A stretch of 64,000 nt of DNA. Source: Daejeonella sp. (lineage in GTDB: Bacteria > Bacteroidota > Bacteroidia > Sphingobacteriales > Sphingobacteriaceae). Location: the NCBI RefSeq assembly GCF_017495225.1, contig NZ_JAFEIG010000020.1:186001-250000 (forward strand). Direction: 5' to 3'. The notes beneath the pieces were generated by a model that made no database searches, was not told the origin of the DNA, and saw nothing but the letters and a program-made list of their open reading frames with translations. Within the stretch, counting starts at the first letter, position 1. Every line of letters begins with the position of its first letter. The position numbers and the translations under genes were made by a program. Below are positions 8,690-18,152 of this stretch, one piece after another.

Positions 8690-9790
8690 TTATATAACCA
8701 GTGGGGGCGGTGGTATTTGATTAAATAAATTTGACGTTTCAGGTAGTTCAGTTATTAATACCCAATTTGCCATACCAGCTTTCCAAATCATTGTTTGATT
8801 ATTCACCCTAAGGTCAGCAATTAGTTGTTTTAATTGGTCAATACTCAATGGACCATTTTGCTGGTTATTAATTAAAACATAATATAAAGTAATTGGTGGT
8901 GGAGGTGGGGTGTTTTGAGTGTTTAAATTACCAGAAACATTGCTCATTTGATTCCCAATACCTACACCTAAGCCAAGACCTAAACCAGCGCTCATGATAT
9001 TACCTGCGGCTCCTCCTTCATTTTTTGCAGCATTGTCTAAAACATCAAAACTTCTGTCCATTTGATAAAGTTCTTTACCTGTTATTTTGACTTTTGCAGC
9101 TAAATCTTTTGATTCCTTGAGCTTAACAACGCTAGGATCATCAAGAGGGACATTGACAGACATGAAATAAAAATTCATGATCTCCAATCCAAATTTTTTG
9201 AATTCATCAGAAATATTTTCTTGACAGAATATTGATAATTCGTCAAGAAACATGTTAATTTCTAAAATTGAAATGTTTTCACGGACTAGCTTTTTTGAGA
9301 TCAAACTTGTTAAAGAAGATATTATTCTACCTTTAAAATATTCTTGAATTTTATCGGCTGTAAATGAAGGTAAACTACCTATTAGCGTTTCTAGGAATAT
9401 TCTTGGATTTGAAATTTTAAATCCAAATTGTCCAAAAGCTCTTACAGGAATTATTACTCCATATTTAGGATCTTCTAATAATATTGGATTTGTAGTGCCC
9501 CACTTATTATCAAGTTTTGATATTAAATTAACATACCATATTTCTGCTTGAAACGGGGAATTTCCACCAAATGGCAAATTTATAATGCTGTTAAGTAATG
9601 GAATGTTCTCAGTTTTTATAGTATGAGTTCCATTAGTGAATTCATCCAAAATAACACCACCTTTAATAAAAAATGCGCTTTGAGCTGGATTTACAATTAC
9701 TTGTGTTCCTATTTTTAAGTCATTTGATGGGAATTTCCAAACAAATTCATCATCTGACGCATTATATTTTACTACGTCAATTAAGGCCAT
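8690..9790 (-). CDS. SPFH-domain (YdjI/virion-core-like) protein with C-terminal GYF_2 domain
   Basis: 366 residues. The first 230 match the YdjI-type SPFH pattern: DEFVWKFPSNDLKIGTQVIV, SAFFIKGG, FTNGTHTIKTENIPLL, then PVRAFGQFGFKI and FGLEIMNFYFMSVNVP. A Gly-rich hydrophobic stretch (about 262-285) may insert in a membrane. After a proline run comes a GYF_2 domain (YYVLINNQQNGPLSIDQLKQ...IWKAGMANWV), a protein-interaction fold. It is first in the module. SPFH proteins form membrane-associated oligomeric scaffolds; in Bacillus YdjI works with a zinc-ribbon protein, which supports a similar role here. Confidence 0.82.
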   Translation of the reverse strand: MALIDVVKYNASDDEFVWKFPSNDLKIGTQVIVNPAQSAFFIKGGVILDEFTNGTHTIKTENIPLLNSIINLPFGGNSPFQAEIWYVNLISKLDNKWGTTNPILLEDPKYGVIIPVRAFGQFGFKISNPRIFLETLIGSLPSFTADKIQEYFKGRIISSLTSLISKKLVRENISILEINMFLDELSIFCQENISDEFKKFGLEIMNFYFMSVNVPLDDPSVVKLKESKDLAAKVKITGKELYQMDRSFDVLDNAAKNEGGAAGNIMSAGLGLGLGVGIGNQMSNVSGNLNTQNTPPPPPITLYYVLINNQQNGPLSIDQLKQLIADLRVNNQTMIWKAGMANWVLITELPETSNLFNQIPPPPLVI

Positions 9791-9897
9791 ATTTTAGGAT
9801 AGTCGTTATCATAGGATTATCCAACAAATTTGAAATAAAACTTTTTACATATTCATAAGAATTACTTACCGCCCCCCTTTTAATGGTGAGCGATGTA

Positions 9898-12800
9898 TTA
9901 TATAGAGGTTTTGAATTTCAAGAATACGGTAGTTCCTCTATTCATCTCAGAATTAATGATAATACTTTCTGCATTACTTTGGAATAAATCAAAACGTTCT
10001 TGAACAAGTTTAATACCTCTTGACTCATGTATTTTGGATAGTTTAACTGTATTTATTCCTTGTCCATTATCTTTTATAATACAATGTAACTCATTAGCGA
10101 TTTTTGTAACTCGGATAGTTAATTCAGCATCTTTCGAATCAGAATCAAAAGCATGTACGAAAACATTCTCTACAAAAGGCTGAATGAGCATTGGTGGGAT
10201 TTCAGTTTTTAAAATGTCCACTGATTTATCAATTTCTAAATTGAATTCTATCCCATATGGGAAACGCATCCGTTCTATATTTACATAGGTTTCTAAATAT
10301 TGTATTTCTTCTTTCAGTTTTATAAATTGTTTAGATGAATTATTTAAGGTTTGACGTACAAGTTTAGAAAACTCCCCCATATACATTAAAGCATCATCTG
10401 TTTTGTTATCTATGATAAAGTTTTGAATAGAATTCATTGCATTAAAGATAAAATGAGGGTTCATTTGGCTTTGCAATGCTTCCATTCTTGATTCTGCTAA
10501 TCGCTTATTGAATGTATTTTGAATTGCTGATTGTTTCTCAATTTGCTTGATTCTTGTTTTTACAATAAGATAAATAAGAATAAGAAAAAGAATAATTATT
10601 GAAATAATAAATAACGGTGTTTTCCAAAAAGGCGGACTAATAAGTAAATGGATTGTTTTGGCTTTTAGCAGTTCACCTGAACCTATATTTTTTCCTTCAA
10701 TAATTATTTTATAATTACCATTTGATAAGCCCCTTAAGTTGATTTTATCAATAGATTCATAGTTACTCCAATAATTATCCAAGCCTTCTATTTTATATCG
10801 ATATACATTTTTCTCTGCATTGAATAAATTATTTGTCGAAAAATGAATTTCAATATCGTTCTGGAAATGCTTGAGCTGTATTGAATCTGTTTTTAAAATT
10901 CCAAAGACAATATTTTTAGCAAGCAGAGAATCACTTCCATTTATTTTTATGTTATTAAGTTCAATTTTATCGTAAGATGAATTTATTGATTCAATAACTT
11001 TTTTTGCATTTAAAGTAATTAGCCCACTATTTGTAGCCAATATTAAATTACCAGCACTATTTTTTACACAATCATTTATTTGCAAATCTGAAATTCCTTC
11101 AGATTTGTCTAGCACTTTTATTAATTTATGATTTTTAAACAGGTTTATTCCTTTATTTGTCCCAATAAAATAATAGCCGTTTACTTCCTCAATAAAAGTT
11201 ATTGTATTTCCAACAATTTCTAAATTGGAACGATACTTAGCAATCGTTTTTACTAAGTTTTTATTGAGTTGTAATACATATACATTCCCTAAGTTTGTGC
11301 CCACTAAAATATTCCCTTTGTGATCAACTATTAAATCACGAATATTTTTTTCATGAAATTGACCGAGTTTATTTAATGAATAAAATTTTCCATCAGTATA
11401 TCTAAATAGACCCTTGAGATAAGAACCAAGCCAAATAGTATTCTTATCCTTTGTGATTTTTAATATATCTGATGGGGTGTTTTTATTTTCTTTTGGAAGT
11501 ACTGAACTTGATTCCCAATTGAATTTATTCTTTATCAAAAAGGTGTTGTTATAAAAAGCTGTATAGATAATTTCGTCATTGTTGCTAAAAGCGATATTAC
11601 CTCCATTACCTTGACCAAATTCATAATACAATAATCTGAATTTGTCATCGAAACAAAATACGCCATGTGTTGTATTAACCCATATATAACCGTCTTTATC
11701 ACTTACTATATTTAAACAAGTAAAACCTTTTCTTAACTTAAATTCATTGTATTTATATTGTTCATCTTTCGATAATATTTTGTTTTTTAAGAAAGCTTCA
11801 ATTTTATTCCAAATTGTTTTTTCATCTAAAATGTCATATGTTAAATTTGGTTTTAAAATAATGATATTGTCTCTAGCGCCAATCCATATACTATTATCTT
11901 TAGCGGTAAATAATGATTGTATTTCAAGTTTATTTAATTCGAAATAATTGGGGTCAAACACCTTTAGTTTGTTGCTAAAATCAACAACAAATAAACCTTT
12001 ATCAGTGGAACCTACCCAAAGTTGTTCGGTTTTTTTATCAAAGTACAAACACCACAATGATGTTGAAGTGATGTTTGATTTTTTTGTAATGTCTTCTAAT
12101 TTGTCGTTCGAAATTTTATATAAACCTCCACTGGGGTCATTAACATTCCATGAAGCACAATAAATATTATCATTTGAATCAGAAGTAAAATCCCATATTT
12201 TGTTTGAAGGAGTAATTTTAACTGTGTTTGTTTTCAAATTTCTCTGATATAAAAAGTTATCAGAACCTCCGCTATAGTAAATGTTGTTTTTTACAAAGGA
12301 TGAGAAACTATGAATAGGTTCAAACTTTTGAATTAGTTTTGCTTTTGTAATATCATTATCTAATATCAAGGAAAAAGTCTTATACCAATTCACAGAGACT
12401 AATACCTGACCTTCATCTTCATTTATACCCATTACTTGAAACTTGTCTAATGGTGTCTTTTCGACAAATGACTTGAACTTTTTGCCATCAAATAAACTTA
12501 AACCATTTTCAGTACCCAAGATTAAACAATTGTATTTTTTGGAATAATGTAGTTTCCGTACACTATTGTGGATGAGTCCATTTTTAGTGTTGAAATAGTG
12601 GAATTTTTTTCCATCGTATTTAGCAATACCATCACCATAAAAAGAAAACCATAAATTATGGTCGTTATCCTCCGTTATCGACCATACATTATTGTATTTT
12701 AAACCATTATTTTGATTGTATATTTTAAAATCTTTACCGTTATAGCTACACAATCCATCTTCAGTTCCAATCCACAGAATACCCCTACTATCTTTAAAAA

Positions 12801-12930
12801 TGCATTTAATATTGTTGCTTGGCAAACCATCGTTTATAGTTATGTTTTTGCACGGAATAGTCTGTGAAAAACATTTTAACGAGAAAAATAGTAATAAAAC
12901 GAATAGCTTAATTTTTATTGAGGATAGCAT
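9898..12930 (-). CDS. Reg_prop/Y_Y_Y periplasmic sensor histidine kinase (LytS-type)
   Basis: 1010 residues from the ATG at 12930, which gives a signal peptide (MLSSIKIKLFVLLLFFSLKC). Then many Reg_prop beta-propeller repeats (e.g. DSRGILWIGTEDGL, DNDHNLWFSF), a Y_Y_Y domain (about 690-755, YRYKIEGLDNYW), one membrane helix (about 765-790), a His_kinase domain with QMNPHFIFNAMNSIQNFI (phospho-acceptor His), and HATPase with IQPFVENVFVHAF and DNGQGI. The start overlaps the regulator's 3' end by 23 nt, so the pair is coupled. The periplasmic propeller would sense an unknown ligand. Confidence 0.92.
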   Translation of the reverse strand: MLSSIKIKLFVLLLFFSLKCFSQTIPCKNITINDGLPSNNIKCIFKDSRGILWIGTEDGLCSYNGKDFKIYNQNNGLKYNNVWSITEDNDHNLWFSFYGDGIAKYDGKKFHYFNTKNGLIHNSVRKLHYSKKYNCLILGTENGLSLFDGKKFKSFVEKTPLDKFQVMGINEDEGQVLVSVNWYKTFSLILDNDITKAKLIQKFEPIHSFSSFVKNNIYYSGGSDNFLYQRNLKTNTVKITPSNKIWDFTSDSNDNIYCASWNVNDPSGGLYKISNDKLEDITKKSNITSTSLWCLYFDKKTEQLWVGSTDKGLFVVDFSNKLKVFDPNYFELNKLEIQSLFTAKDNSIWIGARDNIIILKPNLTYDILDEKTIWNKIEAFLKNKILSKDEQYKYNEFKLRKGFTCLNIVSDKDGYIWVNTTHGVFCFDDKFRLLYYEFGQGNGGNIAFSNNDEIIYTAFYNNTFLIKNKFNWESSSVLPKENKNTPSDILKITKDKNTIWLGSYLKGLFRYTDGKFYSLNKLGQFHEKNIRDLIVDHKGNILVGTNLGNVYVLQLNKNLVKTIAKYRSNLEIVGNTITFIEEVNGYYFIGTNKGINLFKNHKLIKVLDKSEGISDLQINDCVKNSAGNLILATNSGLITLNAKKVIESINSSYDKIELNNIKINGSDSLLAKNIVFGILKTDSIQLKHFQNDIEIHFSTNNLFNAEKNVYRYKIEGLDNYWSNYESIDKINLRGLSNGNYKIIIEGKNIGSGELLKAKTIHLLISPPFWKTPLFIISIIILFLILIYLIVKTRIKQIEKQSAIQNTFNKRLAESRMEALQSQMNPHFIFNAMNSIQNFIIDNKTDDALMYMGEFSKLVRQTLNNSSKQFIKLKEEIQYLETYVNIERMRFPYGIEFNLEIDKSVDILKTEIPPMLIQPFVENVFVHAFDSDSKDAELTIRVTKIANELHCIIKDNGQGINTVKLSKIHESRGIKLVQERFDLFQSNAESIIINSEMNRGTTVFLKFKTSI

Positions 12931-13663
12931 TGATAAAAGCTTCTTTTTTTCGAATGGATACAGGTAGATTTTCACCGTTGGTTAATTCAACTAATAACTC
13001 GTTAGTTTTGTTAAATCGAGACACATAATTTAAGTTTACCAGATACGATTTATGTATTCTTTGAAAAATGTCATTGGGTAAGCTTTCTTCAACATATTTC
13101 AATGATTTGGATAAAGTGGTTTTAGTCCCATCCAAACAAACAATGTTGCAATAATTATTATCTGCAACACAATATAAAATCGAGTTTACTTTTATAAGTT
13201 CAAATCCGCTTTCTGTTGGGAAAGCAATATTTTTATATCCTGAACTTCCAGTATCAATATTTTTGATTAATAGTCTTAGGTTATTATCATTTTTAAGTTG
13301 TACTCTTTTTTTTTCCAATCTCTTTACTGTACTCAGCAAATCAATGTAATTAATTGGTTTAAGTAAATAATCTAATGCATTTATTTTAATGGCATCAATT
13401 GCAAACTCAGTATGAGCAGTAGTAAAGATAACTTCAAAATTAATTTCTTTAATTTCTTTAAATAATTCAATACCACTTTTATTAGGCATTTGAATATCTA
13501 AAAAAACTAATTCTGGATTGTGTCGCTTAATAGCACTTATAGCTTCATCAACATTTTTACAACGATCTAAAACAATAAACTTATTTGGGAAATATCGAAT
13601 TAAAAGTTTTTCTAAAAACTCTCTTGCATTGATTTCGTCATCTACAATAATTGTCTTAATCAT
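12908..13663 (-). CDS. LytTR-family response regulator
   Basis: 251 residues from the ATG at 13663 (MIKTIIVDDE), where the receiver domain begins; the longer frame to 13702 adds nothing familiar. Receiver: DDE near the start, phospho-acceptor Asp in LVFLDIQMPNKSG, TTAH and the K of YLLKPI. The C-terminal LytTR DNA-binding domain has YCNIVCLDGTKTTLSKSLKYVEESL and FQRIHKSYLVNLNYV. It pairs with the overlapping downstream kinase. Targets are unknown; the SPFH module immediately downstream on the same strand is the obvious candidate. Confidence 0.93.
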   Translation of the reverse strand: MIKTIIVDDEINAREFLEKLLIRYFPNKFIVLDRCKNVDEAISAIKRHNPELVFLDIQMPNKSGIELFKEIKEINFEVIFTTAHTEFAIDAIKINALDYLLKPINYIDLLSTVKRLEKKRVQLKNDNNLRLLIKNIDTGSSGYKNIAFPTESGFELIKVNSILYCVADNNYCNIVCLDGTKTTLSKSLKYVEESLPNDIFQRIHKSYLVNLNYVSRFNKTNELLVELTNGENLPVSIRKKEAFINAILNKN

Positions 13664-13740
13664 AGTTACAATACTATTTATTTTTGTTGAATATGTACCC
13701 AAACAATTAGTAAACGGTATGATTAGAATGGTAAGCGTAA

Positions 13741-14610
13741 TTAAAAGCCTTCGTATATCCCTAATCCAAACAAAGCAAAATCATATTTTACAGGGTCATT
13801 AGGGTCAAATTGTTGTAAATTATGAGTAAGCTCTGTAGCTGTTTGCCAATCCACTTGTTTACGTGTAATTAATTTCAATTTGCGAGCTACACGTTCAACA
13901 TGTAAATCGGTGGGACAAATAAGCTGAGATGGTTTTATGGTCTTCCAGATTCCAAAATCTACTCCTTTTTGATCATCTCGAACCATCCACCTTAAAAACA
14001 TGTTTAACCGTTTGCAAGTAGATTTCTGAGTCGGTGAGCTTACATGTTTTTTAGTTCTATGAGGGAAATCAGGCAGGGAAAAGAAATATTCTCTGAAATA
14101 ATTTAAGCAATTTTCGGCAGATTTCCTAGTAAAATCGGATTTTTCGGAGGTACCTCTCCTATTATTAACTGGCATTTCAAAATCGGATCCATCAATCCCC
14201 CATTTCAGATTTAGACCAGTAAATGCATTTTCAAGAGAAGAATTATAACGATAATGTTGTTTAAAAAACTCTATAAAATATAAAGTATCCGTATCATTAA
14301 AGGTGCGATGCTTGAAATCAAGAAAAACCTTTAGATCAGAGTCCCTATGATTCATGATAAAATCATAGGGTGCACCATCCATCAAACGAATGAGTTCATT
14401 ACACTTATTAATTATAGTTTTACGCTGCCCCCATGCTAAAATAGAGGCCCAAAAGCCCATAATCTCAATATCCTGCTTCAATTTAAATTGATGAGGAATA
14501 CAAATAGGATCATTTTCTATAAATCCCGGCTGATTGTAAAGCTCAACCTTAGCATCAAGAAATTCTTTCAGTCCCTGAAACGTATTTAAAGAAAAGGCAT
14601 ATTTAGACAT
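13741..14610 (-). CDS. TIGR02757 family protein (DUF2400)
   Basis: 289 residues with the family features: near the N-terminus LKEFLDAKVELYNQPGFI...DPI.IPH.F, then EIMGFWASILAWGQRKTII, and a C-terminal part with DLHVERVARKLKLITRKQ and YDFALFGLGIYE. The family is conserved in Bacteroidota and has no firmly established function; the helical C-terminal part recalls HhH-type DNA glycosylases. 14 bp downstream of the cystathionine enzyme on the same strand. Confidence 0.85.
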   Translation of the reverse strand: MSKYAFSLNTFQGLKEFLDAKVELYNQPGFIENDPICIPHQFKLKQDIEIMGFWASILAWGQRKTIINKCNELIRLMDGAPYDFIMNHRDSDLKVFLDFKHRTFNDTDTLYFIEFFKQHYRYNSSLENAFTGLNLKWGIDGSDFEMPVNNRRGTSEKSDFTRKSAENCLNYFREYFFSLPDFPHRTKKHVSSPTQKSTCKRLNMFLRWMVRDDQKGVDFGIWKTIKPSQLICPTDLHVERVARKLKLITRKQVDWQTATELTHNLQQFDPNDPVKYDFALFGLGIYEGF

Positions 14611-14623
14611 TTGTTAAACGCCT

Positions 14624-15763
14624 TTAAGCAAGTGCCTGCTTTAAATCCTCAAGTAGATCTTCCACATCCTCAACACCAACACTTAAACGCAATAGGTTAT
14701 CCGTAACACCAACTTTATCACGTTCAGCCTTAGGAATAGAACCATGCGTCATGGATACTGGGTGATTAATTAATGACTCCACTCCTCCCAATGATTCGGC
14801 AAGTGAAAAAACCTTAAATGAGGATGCAATACGGTAAGTCTCTTGAAGATCTGCACCCTTTAAAGTAATAGAAATCATTCCTCCAAAATCACGCATTTGC
14901 TTTTTAGCGATGTGATGATTTGGATGATCTGTAAATCCTGGCCAGTAGATTTTGTCCACTTTAGGGTGATTCTTTAAAAATTCAGCAATCTGTCTACCAT
15001 TTTCACAATGCGCTTTCATACGTAAGTGAAGGGTTTTTAGACCTCTTAGAACTAAGAAACTATCCATCGGACCAGGAGTCGCGCCACAAGCATTATAGAT
15101 GAACCATAAACGCTTGTATAAATCCTCATCATTAAGCATTAAAGCACCCATAACAACATCCGAATGTCCGCCAAGGTATTTTGTTACCGAATGCATCACT
15201 ATATCGGCACCTAAATCAATTGGATTTTGTAAATAAGGTGATGCGAAGGTATTATCAACAGCTAGTAAAATATTGTTTTGTTTTGCGATACGCGAAACAG
15301 CCTCAATATCAATAATTTGCATTGTAGGATTTGTAGGTGTTTCTATCCAAATTAACTTGGTCTGATCATTTACATAATTTTTAACATTCTCGGGATCAGA
15401 CATATCTATGAAATGGAATTTTATCCCATAGTTTGCAAAAATTTTGGTGAAAATTCGGTATGAACCTCCATAAAGGTCATTACCAGTAATTACTTCATCA
15501 CCGGGAGCTAATAACTTCATTACAGCGTCGGTTGCCCCCATACCACTCGAAAAAGCGAGTCCGTACTGTGCATTTTCCAAAGCTGCAAGACAATCTTCTA
15601 AGGCTTTACGTGTCGGATTTGTACCTCTAGAATACTCAAAACCTTTATTATCGCCAGGAGATTTCTGCCAATAAGTTGAGGTTTGAAATATGGGAGTCAT
15701 AATTGCTCCAGTACTTGGATCAGGCTCTTGTCCCGCATGAATAGCTTTTGTTCCGAATTTCAT
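14624..15763 (-). CDS. Cystathionine gamma-synthase/lyase family PLP enzyme
   Basis: 379 residues, full length for the Cys/Met metabolism PLP family. Features: KFGTKAIHAGQEPDPSTGA at the N-terminus, substrate motif EYSRGTNPTR, SSGMGA phosphate-binding loop, the cofactor Asp in AVDNTFASPYLQNP, and the PLP lysine in SVTKYLGGHSDV. It either forms cystathionine from an acylhomoserine plus cysteine (methionine synthesis) or cleaves it; family membership is secure, the reaction direction is not. No SAM riboswitch was seen in the 42 bp upstream. Confidence 0.88.
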   Translation of the reverse strand: MKFGTKAIHAGQEPDPSTGAIMTPIFQTSTYWQKSPGDNKGFEYSRGTNPTRKALEDCLAALENAQYGLAFSSGMGATDAVMKLLAPGDEVITGNDLYGGSYRIFTKIFANYGIKFHFIDMSDPENVKNYVNDQTKLIWIETPTNPTMQIIDIEAVSRIAKQNNILLAVDNTFASPYLQNPIDLGADIVMHSVTKYLGGHSDVVMGALMLNDEDLYKRLWFIYNACGATPGPMDSFLVLRGLKTLHLRMKAHCENGRQIAEFLKNHPKVDKIYWPGFTDHPNHHIAKKQMRDFGGMISITLKGADLQETYRIASSFKVFSLAESLGGVESLINHPVSMTHGSIPKAERDKVGVTDNLLRLSVGVEDVEDLLEDLKQALA

Positions 15764-15805
15764 GATGAATATTATAATTGGTGAATTTTATTTAAGAATT
15801 TAGGT

Positions 15806-16501
15806 TCAGTTAATTTTATTTTCAAGCTCCGCCTTAAATTTATAACCTAATTGCTTGCTTGTAGGGTATCCTGATGTGGATCCCATGTATTGTTTTTCTT
15901 CGAGACTAATTAAACGTACATTTTCAAAAGGAGGAGTTAAAAGATCAAATTCCATGCAATAGATTATTGCTAACTCCAAAATTTTACGAATTTGCTCTTT
16001 ATGTAGCTTTCCTTTATGGAAAGAATTGAAGAGGAATCCCAATTGACTTTGGCCATCTACAAAAAAATGCTCCTCTTTATTAATAAAAATGCGTCCGATT
16101 AAATTACCCACATCCGAGCCTCTATTATATTTTAATGAATCGGCCAAGAAATTATGAATGTGAATGATACCACAATATTGTCTATATGGATCTTCTTGAA
16201 CATATTTTAGCTTATTTACCTCATGTTCGGGAGGAAAACTAAACACATTACTATGCATAGATAAAATGAGAACATCACCCGAAAACTTAAGTTGTACCTC
16301 AAAATCACCACGATCAGAATAGCTAATTTCAACTAACTGACTTTTTTCAGCAAAATCAGCTTGCATATCTAAACAAATTTCATTCAAAACCTGTTTAAAT
16401 TGGTTAAAAACAGCCGAAGTTGTTTTGAAAATCTGCTGTTTTACACTGGCTTTATTTTCAAGTAGAGTTAAAATATGTTTGTATGATTCAACTTCTTCCA
16501 T
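15806..16501 (-). CDS. Conserved Bacteroidota protein of unknown function
   Basis: 231 residues, soluble, no signal peptide. No domain recognised; contains SYSDRGDFEVQLKFSGDVLI and a central FSFPPEHEVNKLKYV...YCGIIHIHNFLADSLKYNRG. It follows proS by 21 bp and precedes the cystathionine enzyme by 42 bp on the same strand, so probably is in a proS operon. Reads as a well-formed housekeeping-type gene. Confidence 0.7.
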   Translation of the reverse strand: MEEVESYKHILTLLENKASVKQQIFKTTSAVFNQFKQVLNEICLDMQADFAEKSQLVEISYSDRGDFEVQLKFSGDVLILSMHSNVFSFPPEHEVNKLKYVQEDPYRQYCGIIHIHNFLADSLKYNRGSDVGNLIGRIFINKEEHFFVDGQSQLGFLFNSFHKGKLHKEQIRKILELAIIYCMEFDLLTPPFENVRLISLEEKQYMGSTSGYPTSKQLGYKFKAELENKIN

Positions 16502-16522
16502 ATTGAAAAAATTTCTTTCTAA

Positions 16523-17995
16523 TTAATACGCCCTAGCAAATAAAACACGCTGAGTGGAAGGTTTACCAGTAAGCATGCAAACACCATTTTCAAGCTTATT
16601 ATTTAAAGGAATGCATCTAATGGTTGCTTTAGTTTCATCTTTAATTCTTTTCTCAGTTTCAGGGGTTCCATCCCAATGGGCAGAAATAAATCCTGCCTTT
16701 TTATCTAGAAGCTCCTTAAACTCTTCATAAGAATTTGCTTCGCGAGTATTTTCCTCTCTAAATTTTAAGGCTTTTTGATAGATACTATTTTGAATATCAA
16801 CCAATAAATCTTCAATATGCTGAACTAATCCATCTCTAGAAATAGTTTCTTTCTCTTTCGTATCACGACGTGCAATTTCAATTGTTCCGTTTTCAAGATC
16901 GCGCCCTCCTATTGCTAGTCTCACAGGAACACCTTTCATTTCATATTCAGCAAACTTAAAACCGGGACGTAAAGTATCGCGATCATCGTATTTAACAGAA
17001 ATATTTTTGTTTTTTAGCTCTTTAGATAATTCTTTCGCCAATGTAGAAATCTGCTCTAACTCTTCATCAGAACGATAAATTGGTACTATAACAACTTGAA
17101 TTGGAGCTAGTTTAGGAGGAAGAACCAATCCTGAATCATCAGAATGAGCCATAATTAAAGCCCCTATTAAACGAGTTGAAACTCCCCAAGAAGTAGCCCA
17201 AACATAATCAAGCTTTCCTTCTTTACTGGTAAATTTAACGTCAAAAGCTTTTGCAAAGTTCTGACCCAGAAAGTGGGAAGTACCGGCCTGTAGAGCTTTT
17301 CCGTCTTGCATTAAAGCTTCGATACAATAAGTATCTAAAGCACCTGCAAAACGTTCATTTGCGGTTTTTTTACCTCGAACCACAGGGACAGCCATCCAGT
17401 TTTCGGCAAAATCGGCATATACTTCAAGCATACGTTCCGTTTCTTCAATCGCCTCTTGAGCAGTTGCATGAGCTGTATGTCCTTCTTGCCATAAAAATTC
17501 AGCAGTTCTAAGGAATAAACGTGTTCTCATTTCCCAACGGACTACATTGGCCCATTGATTTACTAAAATAGGAAGATCACGGTAAGACTGAATCCATCCT
17601 TTATATGTATTCCAAATAATTGTTTCAGAAGTAGGACGTACAATTAACTCTTCCTCAAGCTTGGCATCTTCATCTACAATTATATTTCCATTGCCATCAT
17701 TTTTTAAGCGATAATGAGTTACAACGGCACATTCAGTTGCAAAACCTTCTACGTGTGAAGCTTCTTTTGAAAAAAATGACTTGGGAATGAATAATGGGAA
17801 ATAGGCATTGCTGTGCCCCGTATCTTTAAACATTTTGTCTAAAGCTGCTTGCATATTTTCCCAAATCGCATAGCCATAGGGTTTTATAACCATACAACCC
17901 CTAACTGCAGAATGTTCGGCCATGTCGGCTTTAGCTACAAGTTCATTATACCATTGCGAATAATCGTCTGCTCTACTTGTTAAACCCTTACTCAT
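16523..17995 (-). CDS. proS: Prolyl-tRNA synthetase, archaeal/eukaryotic type (ProS type 3)
   Basis: 490 residues. Class II signatures: [23 protein letters not shown], motif 2-like [26 protein letters not shown], then [16 protein letters not shown] and motif 3 [19 protein letters not shown]. After the anticodon-binding domain (VVIVPIYRS...) comes the C-terminal extension of the archaeal-type enzyme ending in [18 protein letters not shown], with a terminal aromatic Tyr. It lacks the editing insert of the E. coli type, as usual for this form. Charges tRNA-Pro in the cytosol. Probably heads an operon with the 15806 gene. Confidence 0.95.
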   Translation of the reverse strand: MSKGLTSRADDYSQWYNELVAKADMAEHSAVRGCMVIKPYGYAIWENMQAALDKMFKDTGHSNAYFPLFIPKSFFSKEASHVEGFATECAVVTHYRLKNDGNGNIIVDEDAKLEEELIVRPTSETIIWNTYKGWIQSYRDLPILVNQWANVVRWEMRTRLFLRTAEFLWQEGHTAHATAQEAIEETERMLEVYADFAENWMAVPVVRGKKTANERFAGALDTYCIEALMQDGKALQAGTSHFLGQNFAKAFDVKFTSKEGKLDYVWATSWGVSTRLIGALIMAHSDDSGLVLPPKLAPIQVVIVPIYRSDEELEQISTLAKELSKELKNKNISVKYDDRDTLRPGFKFAEYEMKGVPVRLAIGGRDLENGTIEIARRDTKEKETISRDGLVQHIEDLLVDIQNSIYQKALKFREENTREANSYEEFKELLDKKAGFISAHWDGTPETEKRIKDETKATIRCIPLNNKLENGVCMLTGKPSTQRVLFARAY

Positions 17996-18152
17996 CTTAT
18001 TAAAATCGAAAAATTACGTATATTTACTTAAAATTATATTTTTAACAAAGTTATAAAACTAGACGATGTATTCTAATATTTTACGATGCAACCATTGCAT
18101 TAATAATATCGTCTATAGTTTATACGTTCATTCTTATCTTATAATTACGATT

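Noticed and set aside
14624..15805. SAM riboswitch for the cystathionine enzyme
   Set aside because: Only 42 bp separate it from the upstream gene and no riboswitch core is visible.
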